In this document: in pieces, positions 1 through 10,605 of the stretch
Position numbering within the stretch: position 1 is the stretch's first letter
Layout: each line of letters starts with the position of its first letter
From: Henricia sp. BOLD:AAB3569
Lineage: Eukaryota > Echinodermata > Asteroidea > Spinulosida > Echinasteridae
Reading direction: 5' to 3'
Assembly (NCBI GenBank): GCA_037783545.1
Contig: JBBELK010000387.1
Coordinates: 1,488,001 to 1,552,000, forward strand
DNA: 64,000 nucleotides
Notes under the pieces: model-generated
The model's input: only the letters and a program-made list of their open reading frames with translations
Databases searched by the model: none
What the model was told of the DNA's origin: nothing
Translations under genes and position numbers: made by a program

Positions 1-821
1 ACCAAGATATTGAGTACACGACACTTGCTGTTTGGATATCAAAATTTCATAGTAAAATTGGCCCTGAGCATGTACATTTTATTAAGGAAAAACTGACCTC
101 TAAATTTAAATCCTGTGGCAAGTATTAAAACTAAAACAAAATTGGAATACGTGGCCAGTGACATTTAAGAAACTTGGCTTGAGAGATGAAAATTTATCCA
201 TACATAAACTGCATTTTTTGGGGTATTTTTTTTCGTATACATTGAACAAAGATTTTAAGGAAATTACCTCCTGGAATCAACACATAATGTAATTTTAAGA
301 TATACTTCCCACTTGCACTTTTGTCGCAAATGTTGCTTTTCTGTAGAAAAATCACGTTTTCTTCTTCAAAAATTGCCTTCAGTTAGTGCACGCAACGCCC
401 TCTGTTGTCGCGCTTACGCACAGACCGCCCGCCACGTCATTTTGTGCATTACTTTATACAGTAATTTTATCATTTATTTATCTCAGAAATGCAACATTTG
501 CGACGCAAGTGTCGGTGGGAAGTATATCTTAGAATTGAATAAGCTATCGATTCCATTATATAAATTCACCCAAATCCGTGTTCAATGTATATGAAAAAAA
601 ATCCTTTTTTGGAAACTATTATTTTTGAAAAGTGTTTAAACTAAGTTTTAAAATAACTAAAATATTGGCCTTTTTGCAAATTCATTGCCTGAGAAAGTGG
701 TGGCAAAATCAGTGTACACAAATTTCTGGTATCCTTCAATAATAGCGCATTTCATGTCTCTTGAGATCTCACTGCGTTTTACAGCTATCGGGAACCACCT
801 CAATATTGATACATGTATGAG
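1..821. other. No gene or repeat recognised
   Basis: AT-rich sequence with only short chance reading frames. No splice-bounded exon or tRNA-like box was found. The stretch 'cgccctctgttgtcgc' near 396 is a sequence style common in repeats elsewhere in this window, but no copy boundary could be set. Confidence 0.4.
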
Positions 822-1062
822 TGGCGGCTAAGCCAGAGACACTGGGAAAATTCCCCTTCTCTTCCAAAAGAATGTTCTAGGATCTTTAAGGTGCATTACA
901 CAACACTGGACCTAGGGCTTATTTACATCCCATCCACAGGTGGAGCAATTGGGGTCAAGTGCCTTGCTCAAGGGCACAAATACCTCAAATAGTCTGAAAA
1001 CCACAACCTTCGGGTGTTTCCACCTGAAGTTTGTGAGTGAATGACCGAAACTGCTCAGCCAT
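822..1062 (-). repeat. SINE copy, same family as 19874-20237
   Basis: Read on the minus strand this matches the body of the better preserved element at 19874-20237. Both share the 'gctcaagggcac' / 'cccaagggcac' block, the 'catccc..aggtggagcaa' block and the 'gagacac.ggg.aa.tcccc' block in the same order. The tRNA-like head is decayed and no A-rich tail is evident, so this is an old copy. The shared order of blocks is seen directly. The SINE assignment follows from the tRNA-like head of the other copy. Confidence 0.6.
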
Positions 1063-2324
1063 GATACTTATAACTCATTCTGCAAATTACCTGCACTATG
1101 CTAATGAAAGAAAATTGCATTGTATTTTTATCCGTATGAAATCTGTGCATATCAAGTTGAATTTGCGAAAAGGCTACATGAATAGGAACATTGTACAGAC
1201 TTGACCTATACTCATCTCTGTAAATAGTCGGAAGGTTCCATGTTGTGACTGCCCGAAATTTTCATTCATAAATGCTGGTAAATGTACTGCACAGAACCCC
1301 TTATTTTTGGCATGTAAGGTAAACAAACTTTACTTTTTGCATATGTGCCAAATTTACTTGCTGGAGTGGTTAAAATTGGAGGTCAGTTGAATTCCTTATT
1401 TTTAACTTGTGCTACAGACATTCCATTATGCTCTTTCCAGCCGATTACAAACTGCATGTTACAACATGAACTTATGTCGGCCATTATTCTAGCAAACGCA
1501 TCAACATTCACTTTCGGTATTGGTACCCATTTACTCCTGGGTGCTTTGCGCAATCATCTAAACACCATAAACAAATTTGTGTGCATTTTCAAAGTTTAAC
1601 TAAAATAACCTGGTTTATGACGAAAGAATTTAGTACTCAATTATCACTTAGACCTGTAGAAAACCAGAGCTGCCAACCCTCCCGGAATTTAGGGAAGACA
1701 TCTGGGAAAACAGGTTCATTCTGTGACTCTAAACACATCTAAAAATCCTCAAGGTTGTTAATTGCTGATTTGCAAAAACTTGACCTGGGCTGTGAAACAT
1801 CCAACTCGGTTTAGGGCAAGTCAATTTTTTTGGGGGGTAAATTTTAGGTTTTTCCCTTATCAAATTTCTGCACCTGATGCAATTTCTGATTGTTAAAGTT
1901 TTCTTTAAGTACAAAGTGATGATTGAGTACTAAATTCCTGCCGTTTATTGTACGGAGCTCTTTACAATTGTTTTCATTAAGCCAGATATAGGTTCAAAAA
2001 ACCAAAATTTTAGGAGTTTCAGATTTTTGTGAAAATGAAATGTTTTCTGGATAATGCGTGCTGTAACATTTTACGCTATAAGTTTAAATAAAACTAAACA
2101 GATTCCAGTTCTAAAAATTGTGGAAATTTTCTCGTCAAAGTTAGTGATCACGTAAACTCGAAAATGTATTTTTGGATAGCACATGTAAACAAAACCTATA
2201 CTTGATTTCCAGCTAAAATGCACTTTTTTTGTATAACAAGAGAATTTTAACAAACTAAATTTTCAGTTTTGGTGTGAAAGGAAAGCCATTATAAAATGTG
2301 TTGATTTTTATCATTATTTTTCAG
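1063..2324. other. No gene recognised; possible intron upstream of the 2327 exon
   Basis: AT-rich sequence with short uninformative reading frames. If the candidate exon at 2327-2402 is real, this is its upstream intron or 5' flank, ending in a pyrimidine-rich tract and 'tttttcag' at 2317-2324. Confidence 0.35.
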
Positions 2325-2326
2325 AT

Positions 2327-2402
2327 ATGGCAGCTCATGAGGCCGCAAGCAGTTCGTTCCAGATGGAATACGCGTCAAATCTTTTCGAGAATCATGTCTT
2401 TG
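2327..2402 (+). CDS. Candidate first coding exon of an unidentified gene
   Basis: A good acceptor ('tcattatttttcag', ending at 2324) is followed two bases later by ATG and an open frame beginning MAAHEAASSSFQMEYASNLF. It runs to a donor 'gtacgt' at 2403-2408, and reading on would meet a stop within seven codons. The exon would leave in phase 1 after 25 codons. Composition and splice signals look like a genuine initiating exon. I do not recognise the protein and could not find a matching second exon: sequence to the right is a tandem hairpin repeat, then a forkhead-palindrome tract. It could also be a chance ORF between two plausible splice sites. Confidence 0.3.
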
Positions 2403-2624
2403 GTACGTCGTAATCAGGAATAAATTGTTTTGTCAATTGGGTATGTAGACGGAAAACTTGAGAAAGTAAATTTTCAGCTTATCGTCGTGTTGTTACTGAC
2501 AATCTGTGACTTAATTGTGATTTACCAAGTTACAAATGTTGCCTTTTACTGATTTTTTCTTGAAATTGCAGTTGTTGTTTGTAATTATATTTTCTTGTTA
2601 AACAGTGGATGTTTAATCAACCAT

Positions 2625-2867
2625 TTTAATTGCATTTCTTTGTACACCATTTTTATTAATGTTTTCTTTAACAGGTAGAGGAGGGAAACCTCCATTTCAA
2701 TACATTAGAAAATCGGAGAGGGGGTAACCCCGGTTCGATTTTCTGTGTTTAATTGTATTTCTTTGTACACCATTTTTATTAATGTTTTCTTTAACAGTTA
2801 GAGGAGGGAAACCTCCACTTCAATACGTTAGAAAATCGGACAGGGGGCAACCCCTGTTCGATTTTCA
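2625..2867 (+). repeat. Two-unit 123-bp tandem repeat carrying GNRA-capped hairpins
   Basis: Two copies (2625-2747 and 2748-2867) share nearly all bases. Each contains a short hairpin, GGAGG-GAAA-CCTCC, then a longer one. In copy 2 the long hairpin (2831-2866) has an 8-bp outer stem GAAAATCG/CGATTTTC, one G-T wobble and a 7-bp inner stem ACAGGGG/CCCCTGT, closed by GCAA. In copy 1 the outer stem is intact, the inner stem has two mismatches and the loop is GTAA. All these loops fit the GNRA tetraloop pattern. Function is unknown: a structured RNA or the end of a transposable element are both possible. Confidence 0.75.
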
Positions 2868-3007
2868 AATTTAAATTTTGGACCACCGTGCCCTGGACTA
2901 TCTGTAAAGACAATAGCAATTAGGACCTTGCATAAATTAAGTTAATGAACATTTTACTTGAATATATTACTTGGTTTACTTATTGGAGTACAGAATAAAA
3001 TGAGACT

Positions 3008-3455
3008 TGTTTACAAATGAAACTTTTGTTGTCAGTGACTTTTATTTTGACTATATAACACTTTAAATAAGATTGTTTACAAACAACTTACTATATTTGT
3101 TAAAGTACATTAAACAATGCTACAAGAGAAATAAATACAATTGGTTGTTAAATAAGACAAGAATATTTAGTACAAGTCAATGTTTATAAACTGCAAGTTT
3201 TGGTTTGTTTACAAACAGATAGTCATTTTTTGAAAGAATAAATTGAGCAAGTTTTGGTTTGTTTACAAACAGATAGTCATTTTTTGAAAGAATAAATTGA
3301 GCAAGTTTTGGTTTGTTTACAAACAGATAGTCATTTTTGAGACACTGAAGAGTTGTGTGCTTAGGAATTGATTCAATGTTTACAAACTGTTAGTAATTTT
3401 TTGGAGAGGCTTGAACAAATTTAGGACTGTTTGTTTACAAACTGTTAGTCATTTT
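3008..3455. repeat. Tract rich in the palindrome TTTGTTTACAAAC, with a 54-bp tandem
   Basis: The forkhead core TGTTTAC and its reverse complement GTAAACA occur repeatedly, often as the palindrome TGTTTACAAACA. A unit of about 54 bp, containing 'gcaagttttggtttgtttac' followed by 'aaacagatagtcatttt', is repeated almost exactly three times between 3198 and 3340. Two diverged units follow to about 3455. Forkhead factors are known to bind RYAAAYA-type cores. Whether this tract is regulatory or just a local satellite cannot be told from sequence. Confidence 0.7.
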
Positions 3456-3502
3456 TGGAGACTTAATTGAATTACTTGAGAACTGACTGTTAGATTCAGG
3501 AA

Positions 3503-6500
3503 CTATGTGGTAGGTTGAGCAGAAGGTTCAGTCCACTTGATATCTTCAACATGTGTCACCTGTCACAATGAAGAAAATATATCATTAGAAAATTCTGCAA
3601 GTTAAAATTAAAATGTGGAGTTTCTGAATTCATAAATAAATTTAAAATTTTTGAGTTCGACTGGAAATATGCGGACAAATAAAGATTCACATCTGATTTT
3701 GTTTACAATAGTGGATTGCCTCACGCACGGTAGAGTTTACAAATAAACAATGCTTTTGAAGAAATTAACGTGAAGTGTGGAGCAAGTAAAATACAATATG
3801 AGAAGCATTTCCGCAAATACTTGAATGTGTCGTGCAATCTTCCCCAAAGTGTAGTCACTGTAAAAACTGCAGGCGAATGTTGGTAAAACATGGAATGGTG
3901 GAACGCACGCGGTGTATGCGTTCTGTGTTCCGTTCCGCGTTTTACCAACATTCACTGCAGGCTACATTCACAATCAGAGTTGATCGGGATGGTGAAGACG
4001 AACCTACATCGGTATGGATTTGCAGCAAAGATGAACAGAACAATGGACTGTGACTTACCTATACTTTAGGTCAACACTGGCCAGATTTCTTCTCCCAGCG
4101 AATCTCAAGATGATGGTTGGTGCATATGAACAGCAGCCGCAGACTGAAAGAAAGGGATCAAAAATCTATAATTTAACTCGGTTACAGTACTTAGAAATTA
4201 GAGCCGAGACTTGAAACCAAATATCCAACACTGAACAGTAAAACATAACAAAATAAATGAATCCCCATTTTCAAGTGGAATATGTGTGGAGCTATGAATG
4301 TACTTAATGCATTTTATGAAAGCAGATTTGATCCAAACAAAAATTTCAGCTAGTTCATCCACACGCCCCATGTGACACTTTGAAACTTTTATTAGCCTTA
4401 GGGGTTGCAATTTTTAATATATTAAATTTCATGTTACATAAATAACTTACATGGGGGCGTTTATATTTTTGCTCAGTGTAAATATGACGGTGCCAAATCG
4501 GCATCCAAGAATAAACAGATAACAGGCCTGAAACTTATATGGAGTTTAAGTAAAATTGGCCAAAAGATGTTTTAGTAATTGAAAAAAAATACAAAAATGT
4601 GCCTTACAAAAGTGCCCATTGTTCCAGAAGCTTGAAACATCTGCTCTAGAATACAGAAGGCTGTGGGTTCGAGTCCCACCCAAGCACAAGGCTTTTAACA
4701 TAGTTCTTGGGAAAGCTCTGGGCATGGAGTGCTGATAAATTGTGCTACCAACTGGCCCCTTTGACACCAGGGGCCAATTTCACAGCGCTGCTAACCACAA
4801 GTCAACAATTTGCTTTATAAAATTATATGCCAACTTGTGTTCTTCGCAAGAGTAGGAGAATACCTTTCAATATACATCACTTACGATTTTGGCTGGCAAT
4901 CCATTTTTGCAAAATTAAGCAAACAAAAAATTTTGTGCTTAGCAGCGCCATGAAATTGGCCCCTGCACACCGAGTTGTCGAATGGTTAAGACAACTGCTT
5001 CAGGTTCAAGTCCACCCAAGCACAGGTTTTTAACATATATTTCTTGAGAAAACTCTGAGCATAAAGTGCCGATAAATTAAGTAGGCAAAGGGATTATTGG
5101 CCCTTTGACAACTGCTCTAGAATGCAGAAGGTTGTGGGTTCGAGTCCCACCCACGCGCAAATTATTGACATAGCTCTTGGGAAAGCACTGAGCAAAAGTG
5201 CTGACAGATTATATTGGGAAAGACCAAGCTGTTCCTAATTTAGAGAAGTAATAACAAGCTGATCATTACAATACCTGAAAGCTGGTCATGGTGGCAAATG
5301 AATTCCAACAGGAGAGAGACATGTACGTGGAGTCCAATAGTCCAGATGAGGCCAAGCATGGGCAGGGGCAGCAACACAAGGGGATTCACAAACTAGTCCT
5401 GTTAAAAGGAAATCAAATGAAATGCATGAGTATGTAAAGTTTACTCCTTAAAGGTTTGGATATTTGTTTTCAATCACCTATATCTCAATTATTTGTGACC
5501 TGTTCATATCATGTAGCATATCAATGGAAAGCTCATTCATTGCCTTTCACAATGACACCACATTTGTAACAGTCACTTGTTTGAAGGCTCAACAACTCTG
5601 TTGTGAATGCGGGTGGGTCTTTAACAGAATGTGCCAATACATGTGTTCAACAGAACAATCAACTTTCTATCCGTAACAGAGAATAAGGGAAACATTGACT
5701 ATTTCTCATCCCATGCACAAATACATGTTTATAACAAATGGGACATATTGTTAGAGAAATGAACAGGCTTTCCAATGATATAACACACAATGCTAATAAT
5801 ACAGCAACAAAGACATGATCGACCAAACAAATTTTGCAAAAGTCTTTGAAAGGAGTATTTATCTCTTTCAGCTTTCTGGCTGGAAGTAAACATTTCTCAA
5901 GCTACTGTGAGTGGCATGCGGTAGTGAAAGACTTTTATCTAGAACAAATAAATTAAGCCTTTGCAGACGCAAATATATTTATGAGATAACATGTTGCAGT
6001 AATACAAGTATGAATGAGCAATTTTTTTTATTATTAAGATTTTGATTAAGGTAAGGAAAGTACACCCAATGTCAGTGTTAACTCATTTCATTTAATGTAT
6101 GGTATTGGGGCATTCTGGGTAGCATCATGATGAAACCATGGCCATTATGTGACTTCTAAAAATCAAAACTGGAACTCAGCTTCAGGGAAACACCAAACAT
6201 GAAAAAACATGAGAAAATATTGGGGCATTCTGGGTAGCATCATGATGAAACCATGGCCAGTATGTGACTTCTAAAAAAACAAAACTGGAACTCAGCTTCA
6301 GGGAAACACCATTCATGAGAAAATATTGGGGCATTCTGGGTAACATCATGATGAAACCATGGCCAGTATGTGACTTCTAAAAATCAAAACTGGAACTCAG
6401 CTTCAGGGAAACACCATTCATGAGAAAATATTGGGGCATTCTGGGTAACATCATGATGAAACCATGGCCAGTATGTGACTTCTAAAAATCAAAACTGGAA

Positions 6501-9500
6501 CTCAGCTTCAGGGAAACACCATTCATGAGAAAATATTGGGGCATTCTGGGTAACATCATGATGAAACCATGGCCAGTATGTGACTTCTAAAAAACAAAAC
6601 TGGAACTTGGCTTCAGGGAAACACCATTCATAAATAAACATGAGAAAATATTGGGGCATTCTGGGTAACATCATGCTGAAACCATGGCCAGTATGTGACT
6701 TCTAAAAAACAAAACTGGAACTTGGCTTCAGGGAAACACCATTCATAAATAAACATGAGAAAATATTGGGGCATTCTGGGTAACATCATGCTGAAACCAT
6801 GGCCAGTATGTGACTTCTAAAAAACAAAACTGGAACTTGGCTTCAGGGAAACACCATTCATGAATAAACATGAGAAAGGGCAAAAGAGTAAATTTAGCAT
6901 GCAGCGCTCAGTGACATGTAAATAAGCAGCAGATTTGCATAATTTTGATTATTAGGCAAGAATAGTGCTTTTAGATGTCAGTATTAATTAATGATGCAGT
7001 AACATGTAAATTGACCAGTATTTGCATAAATTTGAATACAAACAATTGAATATTACACAAACTATCAAAGTTAAATGCTAATTAGTAGAAAATTTTTTTT
7101 TTTTAACCACTTTAATTTGACAGGACATTTTGATTAGAGATAAGACACCAACATAATGCATAGTTCCGAGATTGCCCAATTAACCCCGCCCCCTTGGATA
7201 TTGTTGCTATGCCTCACACGCTATCGTCAAAATGTCCACACACACTGCACAAACCAATGGGACTTTCAACGGAAAGCTCAAAGGTATTCGTGTTTCAGGG
7301 TCGACAGTTACTGTACCGTAGCACTTAGTAAAAGGCCAGTGATACAGAGATGTCATATATTCATAACAATACGCTTTCCTACCTTTGAACACCGAATTGC
7401 CCGGCCTTGAAACCAAAAATTCACCCCGAACACCACATACAACTTATGGGCAGAACATCGTGTGATGTTAGTTTGTAAGGCAATGCACTTTGACCTATGT
7501 GGGCGCTGTCTGCTAGCCCCGTTGTGATTGGTCGGCGGGTTCAGTTGATTGACAGGTCGGAACTATGCATTTATTCCTAAGGGTCGATTCAGACTAAGAC
7601 TTCGGGCGTAAATTTGATGTGCATCAATTTGAGAAAAAAGCGATGTGGAGGGAATTTGGAGTAAAAATATAGAGAAAACCACAGAATGAACTTGGACAGA
7701 AAGTGTTTTTGTGATTGTGCGTCATTTTACTTCAAACTCCATCCACATCACTTTTTCTCCAAGCGACGCGCATCAAAAATTATGCATGAAAAAGCAGTGT
7801 GAATACATCCTAAATGTGGCCAAACCTTGCACCAGCCCCAGACGACTAGAGACATTGTGTCACTCCCAAAAATGAAACTCGTCCTGCAATAAATTTCACG
7901 AAAAAGTGCGTAGCTTTGACAACTTTTGAAAATGGCATAGGCCCCATAGTTTGCGTGTAATGCATAGTTCCGACCTGTCAATCAACCGAACCCGCCGACC
8001 AATCACAACAGAGCTAGCAGAGATCACATAGGTCAAAGTGCAATGTTTGCAACAACATCACGCGATGTTCTGCCCCATAAAATTTGTACAGTGTTGTATG
8101 CGATGTTCCGGGTGAATTGTTGGTTTCAAGGCCGGTCGTTTCGTGGTTCTGTACGAAAGCACGTATGTCATGATATGACATCCCTGTATTACTGGCCCTT
8201 TACTCGGTGTGTTCTAAGATAATATACTCGGTGTGATCTATTAAAGATAACTGTCGACCCTGAAACATGAATACCTTTGAGTTTTCTCCAATGAATCTGT
8301 GCTTTCCGTTAAAAGTCCCATTGCTTTGTGCGTTGTGTGTCGCCATTTTATATCCAAGGGGGCGGGGTTAACTGGGCAAAATCGGAACTATGCATTATCG
8401 CAGAAGTGTTGAGCAGCTTATGCAATAAAAAATTGCACAAGTGGGCTTAACGCAGTGAGTAAGGTTTCGTGACTCAGCTGGTAGAGCATCTGTCCGGTGT
8501 GTCAGGCGTCTTGGGCAAAACCTGAGGGAGTATACCACTGTGCCTCATAGCTCAGCTGGTAGAGCATCTGCCCGGTGTGTCAGACGTCTTGGGGGGAAAC
8601 CTGAAGGAGTATACCACTGTGCCTCATAGCTCAGCTGGTAGAGCATCTGCCCGGTGTGTCAGGCGTCTTGGGCAAAACCTGAGGGAGTATACCACTGTGC
8701 CTCATAGCTCAGCTGGTAGAGCATCTGCCCGGTGTGTCAGGCGTCTTGGGCAAAACCTGAGGGAGTATACCACTGTGCCTCATAGCTCAGCTGGTAGAGC
8801 ATCTGCCCGGTGTGTCAGGCGTCTTGGGCAAAACCTGAGGGAGTATACCACTGTGCCTTATAGCTCAGCTGGTAGAGCATCTGCCCGGTGTGTCAGGCGT
8901 TTTTGGAAAAACCTGAGGGAGTATACCACTGTGCCTCATAACTCAGCTGATAGAGCATTTGCCCGGTGTGTCGGGCGTCTTGGGCCAAACCCGAGGGAGT
9001 ATACTACTGTGCCTCATAGCTCAGCTGGTAGAGCATCTGTCTGGTGTGTCAGGCGTCTTGGGCAAAACCTGAGGGAGTATACCACTGTGCCTCATAGCTC
9101 AGCTGGTAGAGCATCTGCCCGGTGTGTCAGGCGTCTTGGGCAAAACCTGAGGGAGTATACCACTGTGCCTTATAGCTCAGCTGGTAAAGCATCTGCCCGG
9201 TGTGTCAGGCGTTTTTTTGGGAAAACCTGAGGGAGTATACCACTGTGCCTCGTAACTCAGCTGGTAGAGCATCTGCCCGGTGTGTCAGGCGTCTTGGGGG
9301 GAAACCTGAGGGAGTATACCAGTGTGCCTCATAGCTCAGCTGGTAGAGCATCTGCCCAGTGTGTCAGGCGTCTTGGGGGGAAACCTGAGGGAGTATACCA
9401 CTGTGCCTTATAGCTCAGCTGGTAGAGCATCTGCTCGATGTGTCAGACGTCTTGGGGGAAACCTGAGGGAGTATATACCACTGTGCCTTATAGCTCAGCT

Positions 9501-10164
9501 GGTACAGCATCTGTCCGGTGTGTCAGAGGTCTTGGGGGAAACCTGAGGGAGTATACCACTGTGCCTTATAGCTCAGCTGGTAGAGCATCTGCCCGTTGTG
9601 TCAGAGGTCTCGGGTTTGAATCCTGGGTGCGGAAGCTGCTGTTACCATTCGCCACAACACAGATTACACCACGAGAGGCATGTCAAACAGACACAAGGCG
9701 CGTCTAGTTTGTTTGAATAAACTAAAATGGTGCATTTACATACTTCACTTTATTGAATTGATTTCGCATGGGTGCGCTATCTTGCACTTTTGCTGCTATA
9801 TCATCTTTGAGGAAGCCCCACCCATGCATGACTATAAGCGGAAGCTAGACAAGTTTTACAACAGTGGAAAGTCACCATAAACGAGCATCGTATCTGAACC
9901 ATAACAAGCGTTTGTTTTGGTGGTGTTTGATGCGAACAAATGGAATATTTAAAATACTACAATAGTTGGGAGCCGTGAGTGATGTTCACTGTAGCAGAAT
10001 GTTCTTTATTGTGTTTATTATAGCGAATTTCCACTGTAATAAAATTGAAATGATGGCAAAAAGGCAAAAACTTACCTCTCCTGTGTTTTCAGTATCCATG
10101 GCAACACGTCCATTTTTGTAGTGTGTAATATCAAGCTCCACAGTCTGTGGGCTCCATCTCCAAT
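3503..10164 (-). CDS. Candidate gene: C-terminal exons of an unidentified single-pass membrane protein
   Basis: Three minus-strand exons chain in frame. Exon A is 10076-10164 (acceptor 'attcacag', donor gtaagt; one base short of a codon at entry, then 29 codons starting WRWSPQTVELDI, exit phase 0). Exon B is 5275-5392 (acceptor after 'ggactag', entry phase 0). It encodes a hydrophobic stretch, VNPLVLLPLPMLGLIWTIGL, followed by a Cys/His-rich segment. Its donor is either gtattg (exit phase 1) or, 5 bases on, gtaatg (exit phase 0, exon low end 5270). The terminal exon is 3503-3559 (acceptor 'attgtgacag'), VTHVEDIKWTEPSAQPTT then stop, and fits the phase-0 donor. A further possible exon at 4059-4143 is open in one frame but does not join the terminal exon. 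Exon A is the most convincing. I do not recognise the family, and upstream exons are not found between 10165 and 16750. Confidence 0.42.
3867..3961. repeat. Short imperfect inverted repeat (about 45-bp arms)
   Basis: The left arm contains 'gaatgttggtaaaacatgga' and the right arm, read in reverse complement, 'gaatgttggtaaaacgcgga'. Both are bordered by CTGCAG. The arms differ by scattered mismatches, and the central part also pairs ('cgcacgcggtgtatgcg'). It looks like a small foldback MITE. Confidence 0.6.
4610..5225 (+). repeat. Clustered tRNA-derived SINEs interrupted by a MITE
   Basis: Two or three related copies are present. Each has a tRNA-like anticodon/T-arm segment ('ctctagaatgcagaaggttg', then 'gtgggttcgagtcccaccc', an internal Pol III B-box pattern) followed by a shared tail ('aacatag.tcttgggaaagc', 'ctgagc..aagtgctgata'). 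The copy at about 4978 keeps an A-box-like head ('ttgtcgaatggttaagacaa'). A MITE with ends GGGGCCAATTTCA / TGAAATTGGCCCCTG occupies about 4766-4965, inside the cluster. The same SINE family recurs at 59327-59520. Confidence 0.7.
4766..4965. mobile_element. MITE, 'GGGGCCAATTTCA' family
   Basis: Terminal inverted repeats GGGGCCAATTTCAcagcgctg / cagcgccaTGAAATTGGCCCC bracket about 200 bp with no coding capacity. Relatives lie at about 10812-11052, 42880-43105, 43170-43296 and 45255-45480. They share the ends and internal blocks such as 'ctttataaaa.tgg' and 'gctaa.cag'. Confidence 0.7.
5226..6103. other. Unassigned sequence containing candidate exon B
   Basis: Apart from the minus-strand candidate exon at 5275-5392, this stretch shows no repeat family or reading frame I can support. 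Confidence 0.35.
6104..6880. repeat. Seven-unit satellite, 105-115 bp period
   Basis: Units begin with 'attggggcattctgggta' at about 6104, 6219, 6325, 6430, 6535, 6650 and 6765. Each continues through 'catgatgaaaccatggcc', 'gtatgtgacttctaaaaa' and 'ctggaact..gcttcaggga'. The length steps (115, 106, 105, 105, 115, 115) come from an optional 'aataaaca' insert. The last three units share the 'ggaacttggcttc' variant, which suggests recent local duplication of that subtype. Confidence 0.9.
7152..8399. mobile_element. 1.25-kb foldback element with arms of about 430 bp
   Basis: The ends are 'ataatgcatagttccgagat' and its near reverse complement, 'atcggaactatgcattat'. The arms remain complementary inward: 'aaccccgcccccttggata' at 7181 pairs with 'tatccaagggggcggggtt' near 8350, and 'gattggtcggcgggttcagt' near 7527 pairs with sequence near 7985-8005. 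The ATGCATAGTTCCGA motif also recurs at the inner ends of both arms. The middle (about 7580-7955) is non-repeated and non-coding. This is a non-autonomous foldback or MITE-like element. A fragment of its end recurs near 30765-30805. Confidence 0.85.
8469..9660 (+). repeat. Fifteen-unit tRNA-derived tandem array (mostly 78-bp units)
   Basis: About fifteen head-to-tail units each contain an excellent tRNA D-arm/A-box ('tagctcagctggtagagca') and an anticodon-arm-like segment ('tctgcccggtgtgtcagg'). In fourteen of them the T-arm is replaced by 'cttgggcaaaacctgaggga'. Only the last unit (about 9562-9632) carries a full T-arm/B-box, GGTTTGAATCC at 9613-9623. Because 78 is divisible by 3, the array is open in several frames and gives a 26-residue peptide repeat, which I regard as an artefact. 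The array probably arose by tandem amplification of the 5' part of a tRNA or tRNA-headed SINE. Confidence 0.9.
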
Positions 10165-10605
10165 CTGTGAATACATAATAAGAAATGAAAATTAGCAACT
10201 GAAAAAAATGCAACCAATCCAGGCCTTGACATTAACCAAGGCCACCGAGGTCAATGGCCTTATGTAATGCCGAGTTGGCCCTGATGCCCTATCAAGATAC
10301 ACACTTTGAGGCCAAATTTCACGAGGCTTGCCTACACCAATAACCAGTGCACATTGGAATGTTGGCCGTGGTGCCCCTCCAGTTGAAATTTTGTAGAAAT
10401 CAAACCTCAATACCCATTTGTTTCTCAGATGTTATGTTGTGTCGTGCCATTTTGAGGGTGAAAACTGTTGCTTATTTGGGGCATGTGAGAGCTGGGAATT
10501 AATATACTTTTTAAGATTCCCTTGGCCCCTACAATATCGCACATCACGTCCCCATGAAAAAAATAACGATATTTTTAGGCGTCCAAGTTACTCAGACTAG
10601 CGACT

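Noticed and set aside
8577-9230. Open frame of 217 codons with a 26-residue peptide repeat
   Set aside because: It is a consequence of a 78-bp tRNA-derived tandem unit (a multiple of three). The peptide follows tRNA-box sequence in every unit and no start context or splice logic supports a protein.
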